Assembly: GCA_039602395.1 (NCBI GenBank)
Contig: JBCNJP010000003.1
Coordinates: 22,303,896 to 22,367,895 of the forward strand
Origin: Deinandra increscens subsp. villosa
Lineage: Eukaryota; Streptophyta; Magnoliopsida; Asterales; Asteraceae
Direction of reading: 5' to 3'
DNA: 64,000 nt
The first letter of the stretch is position 1. Each line of letters begins with the position of its first letter. Of the stretch, positions 43,176-52,824 are shown piece by piece. The notes beneath the pieces were generated by a model, which did not search any database, had not been told where the DNA came from, and saw nothing but the letters and a program-made list of their open reading frames with translations. The position numbers were made by a program, and so were the translations under genes.

Positions 43176-45071
43176 GAGTTGATTATGGAACCCCATTTCT
43201 TGATCTGACGAGTTGCTCATTGGATTCACTGGTACGTTCTTCGGCTTCTTGGTTTTGCCTCTGAGTCAATGGCATACATCGAGTATGACTTACCTCTTGA
43301 CTCGTGTACTTCCATGTTTTGTAATCTTTACTGCCAAGTCATCACGATCCCTGCATATGAAGTCGAGTCTTCTGGTTACAGATTTGTGCGTAGCATCCCG
43401 CGAGTCAATTCATTCAACGTCTAAATTTATCTATCGCTATCTCTAGCTTTGACATTGATCTTAAGAAGAACATTTGTCAAATACTGATCATTTATTCGCA
43501 TCGGTGTAATACACTGTGTGACAATTCCTAATATCGAATTCCGACTTCTAAGTTTGCAATTGTTGCTAATATCGAATCGTCAGGCTCGTCCGTGTATCAA
43601 CATTTGTCTTGAGGTCATTTATCTTGACGTCTTTGCATTTGTCCTAAGGAAGACGTAATCCTAAGCTGTCTAAGGTAGCTTGACTACGGGATTCCTTGAC
43701 AATGCTTTTCCTCTTCTTATGCTGGAATTCTTCTTCGTGTAGTTCATCCAATCATCGTGTGCCTTCATCCTGCCATTTGAAGAAACAGTATCCCTTAGGA
43801 CGTAGGTTCTTCTTGGCCTATTCTGGGCCTCCATACTCCTAAGCTCGTGGATTCTCGATCCAGCTTGTGGTAACCTTCGTCATTCTTCTTTGAACTATCC
43901 TTAACTTCAAACTGCTAGCTTCTGCTTTGAGCCTTCCGGCCAATCACTTATAGTGATGGTCTTCTTGAAGGTAGCAACGTAGCTTGGAACGTTGTTTCCA
44001 CTATTCTCGCCATAGCAACTTTCATTTCTCCTTTACCGTGACATCAGCTGTCTTAATCACGTCTACAATTTCCTTGCTTAAGGCGACATTTTAGGCTTGT
44101 CTACACCTCTTTTCATCTTCAACGGTTCCTGAGTTCTCCTCGATGTAATTCCTATGATGACGTTTCTCGCACATCTGGCATATCGGCCTTCTTTGTTCAG
44201 AAGCTCCTTTAGCCTTCTTGTGGAATCTACCGTCATTGTCTTCAAGATCTTCTTCATCCTCAGTACCGTTTCCGTCTGCCTTTCATCGAGAGTCTATTTC
44301 TACCAGAAGCTTCCTCGGGACCAGCTCCACTTAGCGGTCGCTCTATTGGACATTCTTCTCGTCAAAGCTTCCGGAAGTTGATTAGGAATCGATAATAACG
44401 TAACCTTCAATGCTTCTGCCACTATTTCTAACATAACGGCTTTCATTTCTTTGCTGAAGGTACTCGTCTTTACATTTTTACTGACATCAGATTTCGTATC
44501 GGATGTCCTATTCGCATTCCTATCATGACTATGATTTCTAATCTTCTGATCTTACGATCAAAATAGTCTGACACTTCAGAACTCATGTGACGTGAAGTCT
44601 CCGAATTTTGAATTCATGATAATTATATACGTGCACTTATATAATTATGATGCTTTCAAAACCCAGTTATTCTCATCACAGTCATCCCTGGTGTTTATAC
44701 TATTCCTTTTATTCTTTACCGGAAATTTTAAAACCGGTCCTTTGAAACTACCTTTCTCTAGGCATTCTTTACAAGTTATTGACCACGTATCTCACTGTCA
44801 ATTAACCTACCCCGCACTAGGCCACATAATAGTTAGAACCTATGATATGTTCATTTGGGTAAAATACCAAATTTGCAGTAGCTAATTGCAATCGGGTATT
44901 CTCCGCACTTGCATACCCTAAGTCCTACCTCCTATGTTCCTCGTGCAACCTTTTCCTATGGGCATGACTATCCTGACTGGCATTTACATTCCCTATCTTA
45001 CCTTACTTTGTTTACCAAGAGTCCTAGTTTAAGTCTAGATACCGTGCTAGTATCTAAATCTCTTAAACCAA

Positions 45072-45084
45072 GGCTCTGATACCA
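45072..45084 (-). promoter_or_regulatory. Primer-binding site of F (initiator Met-tRNA)
   Basis: The minus strand reads TGGTATCAGAGCC three bases inside the right LTR, which fixes that LTR as the 5' one. Confidence 0.9.
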
Positions 45085-45087
45085 ACT

Positions 45088-47096
45088 TGTGACGCCCACT
45101 CCCAGTCTTGGCTCCAGGAGGGGTCACGTGTCGGATTTACTCATGAACACATGGTACAACAGAGATAACTAAGCAGCGGAAATTAAAAACTTTTCATTTA
45201 TATATATAGCGAGTTACAATAGTAAGGAAGATAATAACATAATCTATAACTAGATCTTATCTATAGCTATGCCAGTCTACTACCGAGTCATTCCTGATAG
45301 CTTGCCCATCTAATCTGCCCTTGCTAGAGCCCTTCCCTTGCTACTTTAAACATCACCAATACCTGACATACATGTTTTTAAAGGTCAGCTTACGCTGGTG
45401 AGTTCTAAGTATTTTAAAACTTTACCTTTCCTTGAAAGGTTTACCTCAAACATTTAGGCCTAACGACCCCTTCTTTATAAACATTTATCAGGTATAAAAC
45501 ATAACAGAATTATACCAAAACATTTATCCTTTATCAGGTATAAAACATAACAGAATTATACCAAAACATTTAACCATTCATTCTACTAAGCATTGTCTAT
45601 TGGAACCACGTTAGTCCCTCGGGCAACCGTCGCCACCCGAAACCTTTCATAGAGTAACTGTCGTTACCCCGGGGAACCGTCATTCCCCGCTTCTGATTGT
45701 ACAACCACCTTTTCCCTTTCTCTAGACAATATCTGCTTAGAATAAAACTTTTTCAACCTTTTAAACCTTTTCATCATTTTCAAAAGTCCATTTAAATAAC
45801 TCTTGTATTTGGACTCATAACCGTTTCAACACCAGTCCATTACCCGTATATGAAATAAGCGTTTCATAAATATAATGTTATGGGTCTTGCATAACAAGGC
45901 TAATAAGATCATATTTACCCGACGCTTAGTCCTATACATAGGCTTAGACCAAACATTCACATTTTTCATTTCTCAAAGCCTTATATAAAAGTTTCATCCT
46001 TTATATTACCCGTTTATTATAACCTTCCCGAAAAAGTAATAACAGGTAATGATAACTATAAAACAGTTATAAGTATTATAACTTTTCCACGTATGTGTAT
46101 CAACACAAAACAAGTAAAGGCATCTCAGATATTTTTTAAGTGAACAGTTGAATATATATCATTGCATGTATATCAGGCCCGAAAATATTAAAACATTTAA
46201 AACATTTAAAAGTGGGCTCATAGAACTCACCTTATTCTCTTAAGCAGTTAATTCAGAGAAAACCTCCGCAATGCTTTCCGATTAAACCTAATCGTGTATT
46301 GTACGGCGTTAACGCAAGGTTTAATATAATAAACATTTACTATGTTTATTTTAACTCTTTATTAACTTAATAATACTTAGTTATTAAGTTTATTCATTTT
46401 AAAGGTCAAAATAACCAAAATGCCCTTTAGGCCATTATCCTTTTCTTTTATTGATAATACGAAGACACGCATTCCTATAAGTAAACGCTCACTCCAGGAT
46501 CGCCCAGTGAGGGATGCCATTTCCCAGTTGGGATTTATGCGACACCCTCGCTTTTGCCAGAAACCCCAGTGTACAGGCGTTTACCCTTCCGGTCCGCGCG
46601 AACTTCTAATATCCGATTAACTCGGTATTTTAAATAGTTTATCATTTATCCATTTTAACTTCATATATACTTATTATATATATATAAACATGGCTCCATG
46701 TCAAAAATCAAGTCCCCATACCTTCCGGATTGTCTTATATTAAGTAATCATGTTTAGAAACCCTAATTTCCCGTTACTCTCATTTCTTGATCAAAACTCA
46801 TTTTTATTCAAAACCAACTTAGGGTGTTATCCGTTATAACATTTTATAACATGCTTTAAAATTTCAAAGCTTAGTTCATTACCGTTTGTTCGGGTTTGAC
46901 AGAACAACGGCTAGAAAACCCTAATTACAACATTAAACACTTTATATATATTTTTTCAATATATATTAAACATATTCTTTAATCCGATAATTAATTTATC
47001 ATTATCGTTAACCTTTATATTAAATATATATAAGTTTATATATTTAATATTTAAATTCTTATTTTCTTTTAAATCAATTTAATAAAAATCGATTAA

Positions 47097-47135
<39 letters not shown>

Positions 47136-48752
47136 CTGTCTCAAATGCTTTTATATCATTTAACCCATATATATGTTTATCTGTCTCAAATGCTTTTATA
47201 TCATTTAACCCACTTTTTAAACTTTAATCGAATAGTGATGTTTTGAATGATAAAAATAATATAACGTGATTACCTCTTTGACGGGTCGTGAAACGAGTCC
47301 AAAATAACCGAATAATAAAGTTTGTCCGATTTGGACAAATAGATAGTCCTTCCTGACTAGCTCCTCGCCTCGAGCATTTCCCCGTTGTCGGTTTGTCGTT
47401 TGGACCTCGTTACGCCACCGAAACGTCGCCCGAAAGTGAAGACGGGTTAACTTGACGTTCCTTTTTTCTAGCTCGAATTACGACCTCCTACGACTGTCGT
47501 TACCAACCGCCAATCACCGTCACCATTCACCACCATCCCAGCAACTTATCGGTGTTACCGTTATGCTCCGCCGTCAACCGTACGTTACCGAAAACTAATC
47601 GAAAGAGAGCACGGGTATCACTGCCTACCGCCGTCTACGACCCCTTACCGCCATCGTCACCGGGTGTTGCAGGTCGTCGGAGATGGAGGATGGAGCTTCG
47701 CCGTGAAGAACCGTCTTGAAACAAAACACCGGCAGGGTGACGGGATAGAGAGTCCGGGTGCTGCGAGGTCTCGCCGGAGAGGTGCGTCGCTAGGGTTGCT
47801 GGGTAACCTCGCCGGTTGCTACGGCTCGCCGGTTGCTACTGCTGCGTTTGCTGGCTACGTTCCAGGAGGGAGCCGCCGTCGCTCGGCTGTGCTTACCGGA
47901 AAAACGATCGAGAGAGAGGGGGACTGGGGCTGCTGCTTCCGCTGGGTTCGTCGGACAGGAATGGAGGAACGAGGAAGAGGAGCATGTCGCCGGTTTGGTC
48001 GGAGAAGGGGAAGGGTTGCTCGCCGGAAAAACCGAGAGGAGGGAATGACGGGAGGTTCGGACTACTGCCGGAAAATCGAGAGGAGAGAGATTGCGTACAA
48101 TAAATATATTTATTATACTTATCCTTCAGTTATAACGTTGACCGGTGAGTGTACAATTATTACGTGGTAGAAAGCACGTCTATTCAGCGTCGCGATAATG
48201 GCCGTTTGACAGACCGAATATGCCGTCTTGACTGGAATACTTAATAGATATTATAATAATTACTCTATTTTGCTGAGTTGATAAAAATATCTCGAACGGC
48301 CAACTGAATTGATTTTGCCTAATATCGCGTAACAGCAACGGTTACCGATTTCACCATTTTTCGTGCCGAATATCGCAAATATATTTTATAACGATTATAA
48401 ATCAAGTATTTAACAATACCTAATATTTTACTTTCGCCTCGGTGTTAATTTAATGACGTTCGTGCTTAAATACAGTTTATTACAAACGGGCCTAAATCAC
48501 TATTTTGCATTTTCTCGCTTCGCTATAATTCGGATTTCAGATCCGTCTGTGCCCACGATCTTTATTTTTCGTCATCTACAATATTCTATAATTTCGTCTC
48601 TTGACGTTTCCTCGAATGTCGTGCCGAATATTCGTACGCGAATCGTGACGTTTCTCTATTATACGTATATATATTATATCACATATATTTCAGCTACTTA
48701 ACAAATATAGCACACGTATATAATTTAAGTCATGAAATTTTGGGGTGTTACA
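45088..48752 (-). repeat. 5' LTR of F (3665 bp)
   Basis: Same ends as the left LTR and closely similar along its length. Differences: absence of the 386 bp between 48098 and 48099, absence of about 65 bp near 47613, a local tandem duplication of about 50 bp (CTGTCTCAAATGC... at 47127-47212), and a longer TA microsatellite (47098-47132). A 66-codon antisense frame (46420-46620) is identical to 38737-38937 in the other LTR. Confidence 0.93.
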
Positions 48753-49365
48753 CACATACAGAGGAATGATAGGCTCACTTCTGTATCTCACAGCAAGTAG
48801 GCCTGATATCATGTTCTCCACATGTTTCCTTGCTAGATATCAATGTAAACCTAAGGAGTCTCACTTATTAGCTGTCAAAAGAGTCTTTAGATACCTAAAA
48901 GGTTTAGCTGACCTAGGTCTCTGGTATCCCAAGGAAACTGATTTTTCCCTAACAGCCTACTCAGATGCCGATCATGCAGGTTGTAGACTAGACAGAAAGA
49001 GCACATCAGGAAGCTGTCAGATGCTAGGAGGTAAGTTAGTATGTTGGACATCCAAGAAGCAAAACTGTGTATCAACTTTAACCGCTGAAGCTAAATATGT
49101 TGCTGCTGTCAGCTGTTGCTCCCAAGTAATATGGATGCAGACCCAACTCAAAGACTATGAGATAAATCTCTCTAAAATACCAATTTTCTGTGATTCAAAA
49201 AGTGCCATTGCCATCACATCCAATCCTGTTCATCACTCAAGGACAAAGCACATCGACTTTAGGTATCACTTTATCAAAGATCATGTTGAAAAAGGACATA
49301 TTGAAATGTACTTTGTTCCAACAGAACTCCAGCTTGCTGATATCTTTACTAAACCTTTAGAGTGA
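48753..49365 (+). pseudogene. A2 pol part 2: RT C-terminus and RNase H
   Basis: After the second CACAT the frame continues TYRGMIGSLLYLTASRPDIMF, RVFRYLKG, then RNase H with AYSDADHAGC, DRKSTSGSCQM, STLTAEAKYVAA (A1 has AEAEYV), FCDSKSAI, HSRTKHID and LADIFTKPLE, ending in a stop at 49363-49365. A frameshift at the very end moves the stop relative to A1. 203 codons open across the domain. In A2 the RNase H core acidic residues appear present except the E to K change in AEAKYV. Confidence 0.9.
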
Positions 49366-49420
49366 AAAGAGATTCTCATTTTTACTAAGCAAGCTGGGGA
49401 TGCTAAACATGAATGCATTT

Positions 49421-49442
49421 AAAAAAGGGGGGGGGGGGGGGG
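49421..49442 (+). promoter_or_regulatory. Poly-purine/poly-G tract behind A2 pol
   Basis: Six A then 16 G, at the same place as the tract at 13043-13067 in A1. Confidence 0.7.
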
Positions 49443-49552
49443 CAGTTCAATAACTACCTGTCATTTTTCATCCTATACTCCCAAAGAACTTCTCTGAAAA
49501 GTTGACTTCTTAAAAAAAAAGCTCAAATTTCTAGAATCAAAAACATCAATAA

Positions 49553-49716
49553 TGACCTATAAATATAGGCTGTCAAATCCCTCTGCCCTCTCCTCTGTTC
49601 ACATCATCATCTCACCATGTCTTTAAAAGGAGCACAAAAGTAAAATTCACAAACAACATCTCGCTTCCTCATTGAACTTTGAAATACCTTATCAAAAGGG
49701 ATAAATAAACTCAACC
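49553..49716 (+). promoter_or_regulatory. Putative internal promoter and leader of A2 third ORF a
   Basis: ACCTATAAATATAGGCTG at 49556 is a TATA-like element about 160 bp before the ATG at 49717. The leader has TCTGTTCACATCATCATC and a short upstream ATG (ATGTCTTTAAAAGG). It is almost unchanged from A1. Confidence 0.5.
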
Positions 49717-50646
49717 ATGTATTTCAAAGAACTCTCTCCACCATTACCTGAAAATACAACATTCCCTGTTCCTCACCTTCACAATCTCATGCTCTATACA
49801 CCTTGTGGGAACATATTTTGGTCCTATCAACCAATGATGAAATTCCTCAAAAATTGCCCCATAGGATATGCACTAACTCTTGATATTCCCATCAACTACT
49901 CTCTACTTCAAGAATTCTGGAGGAATGCCGTTCTCATTGTTAAGGATGGAGACAATGAATTGATAAGAACATCCATCTGTGGACTATTGTTTGTCATTGA
50001 TCAACATCTGATCAGAAAAGCACTTCAAATCAAAGATAGTCCATCTGCTCCCAGTCACTTCGACCAAGATGCTGTGATCAAAACTCTTCTTGATATGGGA
50101 TACAAAGGAAACCTATATGAAGGAAAAGCTGACAGAGTTCACCTTCCACATCCATGGCAATACTTTTTCTCTCAGATTCAAATTTGTTTCTCATCAAAAT
50201 ATTCTGATCATCACCTCTTAGATGAGGACACTCAATGTGTCATGCATGCTCTCATTCAAGGTCACAACATGAATTTCTCTCTGTACCTCATGAGACACAT
50301 GCAAAACAATCTCAACAGACCCTTACATGAAAGATTCATTCTTTACCCTAGGTTTTCCACAAAATTAATTCTCCAAGCTTTAAAGTGGGAAACAATACCA
50401 AGAGGGATCAAAACAAGCAAAGTAGTCTCTCAAAAGGGAATATCTCCTGGTGGACTATCAATTTCCGGACTTCCAGACTCCAATGGATATTTTCTTCCAT
50501 TCACGGGAAGGCAGACTTCTCTGTATCTATATATTTCTCTCCAAATGGAAGCAAGATTCAAAGCTTTCAAAACTCCTGCTCACAACAGAGACCAGAATAG
50601 ATGCACGTGTGCAGACATCTGTACTTGCCTTAAACTCTCTATATAA
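49717..50646 (+). CDS. Third ORF a behind copia pol (putative plant transposon protein type)
   Basis: 309 codons from ATG. The conserved core is about residues 65-200: LLQEFWRNAVLIVKDGDN, then RTSICGLLFVIDQHLIRKAL, ALQIKDS, VIKTLLDMGYKGN, PHPWQYFFSQIQICFSSKYS and NFSLYLMRHMQNNL. This order (EFW, a beta-rich stretch, a 'LxxxxGY' helix, a W/F-rich helix with FxxxL, and 'NFSxYxxxxMxxNL') is what I know from the plant-specific ORF behind pol in Sirevirus and other retrotransposons, often named putative plant transposon protein; function unknown and env-like in position only. No signal peptide or clear membrane segment is seen. The frame is open, better preserved than pol upstream. Confidence 0.75.
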   Translation: MYFKELSPPLPENTTFPVPHLHNLMLYTPCGNIFWSYQPMMKFLKNCPIGYALTLDIPINYSLLQEFWRNAVLIVKDGDNELIRTSICGLLFVIDQHLIRKALQIKDSPSAPSHFDQDAVIKTLLDMGYKGNLYEGKADRVHLPHPWQYFFSQIQICFSSKYSDHHLLDEDTQCVMHALIQGHNMNFSLYLMRHMQNNLNRPLHERFILYPRFSTKLILQALKWETIPRGIKTSKVVSQKGISPGGLSISGLPDSNGYFLPFTGRQTSLYLYISLQMEARFKAFKTPAHNRDQNRCTCADICTCLKLSI

Positions 50647-50968
50647 ATTTCTTGGTTAAATAAACTCTCATTCTCTTGATCAGAAATATTGCAGAAAGTC
50701 TCCTCAAATATCAAAATTGTCCAAAATATCTGAGCAATAAATGAAAAATTGGCTATGATAAATACGATAATTAATTCGCTAATCATTCACATAATGGCCA
50801 ACGGTAATTTTTATTACCGTTCAGAATAAAAGCGTCCGTTCGAATTAAATATAGTCGTTACAGAAAAAAACTTGAAAAACGGAACGACATCAGGAGATAC
50901 CTATAAAAGGACATCGTCTCTCTCATCCAAATCCCACAGTTCACATCACAAACTTGAGAACCCACAAA
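50647..50968 (+). promoter_or_regulatory. Spacer with second TATA-like promoter
   Basis: 322 bp, no coding sequence. CCTATAAAAGGACATC at about 50900 lies 70 bp before ATG 50969. The following CACAGTTCACATCACAAAC resembles the TGTTCACATCATC leader of ORF a, so the promoter and leader seem to have been duplicated together with the ORF. Confidence 0.5.
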
Positions 50969-51906
50969 TGGCATCCTCTCTGCAACCCCTGCGATGAAAA
51001 CTCGGTCCAAAGGAAAAATCACTCGAAACCCCTCTGCTCAAACCCTAAACCTAGATTCCTCATCCTCTGACTCACCACCCAGATGCAAATTTCACCCTAG
51101 ATACCCTTAACCAACCGTGCGATCTAAACCCATCTGCATACTTATTAAACCTCCAGTTGATCATAGAAGCTCTGAAGAATTCATCTCAACTTGCTACAGC
51201 CTTAACCGTCAACGAGCCGTGCCCAAAATCCGCCATCCTGAACTTTTGGGCAACTATCAAAATGGTAGATGGAAACATGAAAGGAAAAGTGAATGCATAC
51301 ACAAACATCACACTCCAACTATCTGACCTGAGAAAAATCTTGCAACTTCCAAACAACTTCACATCCTTCTCTCCAAACTCAGAAGATCCAGCCCTGAAAG
51401 AACTAAGTACTGAAATCACTGGAGGCAACTTTGCAGAAAATGGTCTAATCTCAAACCTCTTAGTAAGTCAGCTAAAACCCGCTTAGAAATTCATAATTGA
51501 TTTACTCAACCACACCATGACATCCAAGAAGGGCTCCATGGATCAAATCAACAAAAACACTCTCACCATTCTATACAGTCTATACTTTAATGAAGAGAAT
51601 GACATGGCCCTTCTGATCTGGAGAGATATGGAGAAAAGAGTCAAAGAAAGATCAAAAGGCAAGAAGTCAGAATCTGTGCCCTACGTCAGATTTCTAGCCC
51701 AAATGATCAAAGAGAAAGTGAGGATAGAGGAAAATGAAGAAATCCATACAACTGAAATTTATCACATCAAAGGTATCTACAGACCAGGTACACATATAGA
51801 TTTATGTAATTTTCCATGGGGTATGACAGCTAAGATAGAATATAACAACCCAGTCCTTCAGAAATACCTCATCAAAGCCAACAAATTCAAATCTAACCCT
51901 GATTAG
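50969..51906 (+). pseudogene. Third ORF b behind copia pol (diverged paralogue of ORF a)
   Basis: ATG 50969 (MASSLQPL) fits the leader, but the frame shifts within the first 90 bp. From 51055 one frame is readable to 51906 with a single TAG at 51484-51486: DANFTLDTLNQPCDLNPSAY, then ILNFWATIKMVDGNMKG, LRKILQLPNNF, FAENGLISNLLVSQL, the stop, then FIIDLLNHTM, LTILYSLYFNEENDMALLIW and a basic region. The FW-A-x-beta-stretch, L(R/D)xxLxLP and the later helices parallel ORF a (EFWRNAVLIV, LIRKALQI, MGYKGN), at low identity. Role unknown. Confidence 0.65.
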
Positions 51907-51963
51907 TCACCTACTTCAACCAACACCACAACATCACCATCAGAAGAAATGGCTGACCACAAC

Positions 51964-52353
51964 TGTTGGGCTTGTGAGGCATGAACATTAGACATGTGGG
52001 CTTGCATTTACTTAGGGCTTGTTGTGATTACGGTTTTGGGCCTCTTGGGCCGGTTTCCTTTATGGGTTTACGATCCTAGCTAGGTTAATTGTATGGGTAG
52101 TATAAATACCCACTAGTTCATGATTAAGGTAGCTTTTTGGTTTACGATTTATGGTTCATCTTTGTATTTCCGATCGTGATCAGTTGGTAATAGAAGATTG
52201 ATTGGGTTTTCATTCAAGATTTGATTGTTTTGCTTTGTCTTCATCTCATATCAAGTCTATTTCATCATCTTCTAGTCGAATCAATCACAAACAAGGTTTT
52301 CGCACTTGTTTGTGTTTAAGATACCGTTTACGATTATTGTTTTGGGACTTACA
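51964..52353 (+). repeat. 5' LTR of E
   Basis: 390 bp, TGTTGGGCTT to GGGACTTACA. TATA box TATAAATACC at 52101-52110. Contains three exact GTTTACGA words (52066, 52140, 52326), the last close to the LTR end. Confidence 0.88.
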
Positions 52354-52355
52354 AT

Positions 52356-52370
52356 TGGTATCAGAGCCAA
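52356..52370 (+). promoter_or_regulatory. Primer-binding site of E (initiator Met-tRNA)
   Basis: TGGTATCAGAGCCAAG two bases after the LTR end; full match to the usual plant initiator Met-tRNA complement. Confidence 0.92.
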
Positions 52371-52460
52371 GAATCATCAGATTCGAGGTTCAACGGTATT
52401 AGATTCGAGTGTTTGGATGAAAAAGTGGGAGTTTGCTGCTGCTTTTGGGCTGTTCTTAGT

Positions 52461-52776
52461 GTTTACGACATCTTCACGCATTTACGATCACTGTTCTTCA
52501 TCAGATTTGAGTTTACGAGCTGGAAATTAGTGTTTACGACTTCAAGATTTGATCTTTGGACGTTTACGATCGAGAAAAAGGTGTTTACGAGTTCAAGATC
52601 GAGTTTTTCGGTGTTTACGACCTGGTTTGCGACTTAAAGGCGTTTACGACTGAGTTTCCGATCGGAATTGTGTTCACGACTTTGTTTACGACCCAGAATA
52701 TTCCCGATTGAAGATTACGATCAGAATCATGTTCTCGATCGACTAGGCTGTTAAAATTGTAAACGATTGTTTACGA
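52461..52776 (+). repeat. GTTTACGA motif array in E leader
   Basis: Nine exact GTTTACGA words, starting at 52461, 52511, 52532, 52562, 52583, 52613, 52642, 52684 and 52769. Near matches (ATTTACGA, GTTCACGA, GATTACGA) lie between them. The last forms GTAAAC-GATT-GTTTAC, a hairpin-capable inverted repeat. Irregular spacing of 20-85 bp argues against simple tandem slippage. Lies between the primer site and the gag start. Confidence 0.92.
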
Positions 52777-52824
52777 TCGAAAACTCTTTTTGCACCTTTT
52801 TTTAAGTATTCCTAAGCTTTCGTC

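Larger units (their letters stand above)
41482..45087 (-). pseudogene. F internal region with decayed gypsy gag-pol
   Basis: The polypurine tract is at 41485-41500 (minus TTTTTAAGGGGGGTAG). On the minus strand 42834-43229 keeps an RT scrap: RKPRICIDCKKKL, then RYPLSRINKLFNQLRGARRF and DDLRSD. It matches the RT finger region of H (MCIDYRELNKL, KYPLPRIDDLFDQLQGAKWF) with many changes; upstream of it is an Asn/Ser/Arg-rich simple repeat (43060-43170). A degenerate zinc-knuckle-like CQMCEKRHH lies at about 44160 (minus). Nothing catalytic remains and the frame is broken throughout. Confidence 0.75.
37404..48752 (-). mobile_element. Element F: giant-LTR gypsy derivative, minus strand
   Basis: 11349 bp with a perfect duplicated target, CACAT (37399-37403, 48753-48757). 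LTRs of 4078 and 3665 bp surround only 3606 bp of internal sequence. Orientation is minus: the Met-tRNA primer site abuts the right LTR and the polypurine tract abuts the left LTR. The internal region holds only heavily decayed gypsy gag-pol. LTRs agree closely apart from a few indels. This fits a LARD-like non-autonomous element. Confidence 0.93.
35705..51963 (+). mobile_element. Ty1/copia element A2 (Sirevirus-like), split by F
   Basis: Second copy of the A family: integrase C-terminus, RT (35705-37403), inserted element F (37404-48752), RT end and RNase H (48753-49365), poly-G tract, and two third-type ORFs (49717-50646; about 51000-51906). The 5' part lies in gap 2. On the right it is interrupted by the LTR of element E at 51964. 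Reading across F gives ...GAGCA-CACAT-ACAGAGG, exactly the A1 sequence at 12374-12390. Confidence 0.9.

Noticed and set aside
49717..50646. Calling the third ORF a viral envelope
   Set aside because: It is env-like only by position. No signal peptide, membrane segment or fusion motif is visible, and it fits the plant transposon protein family better.
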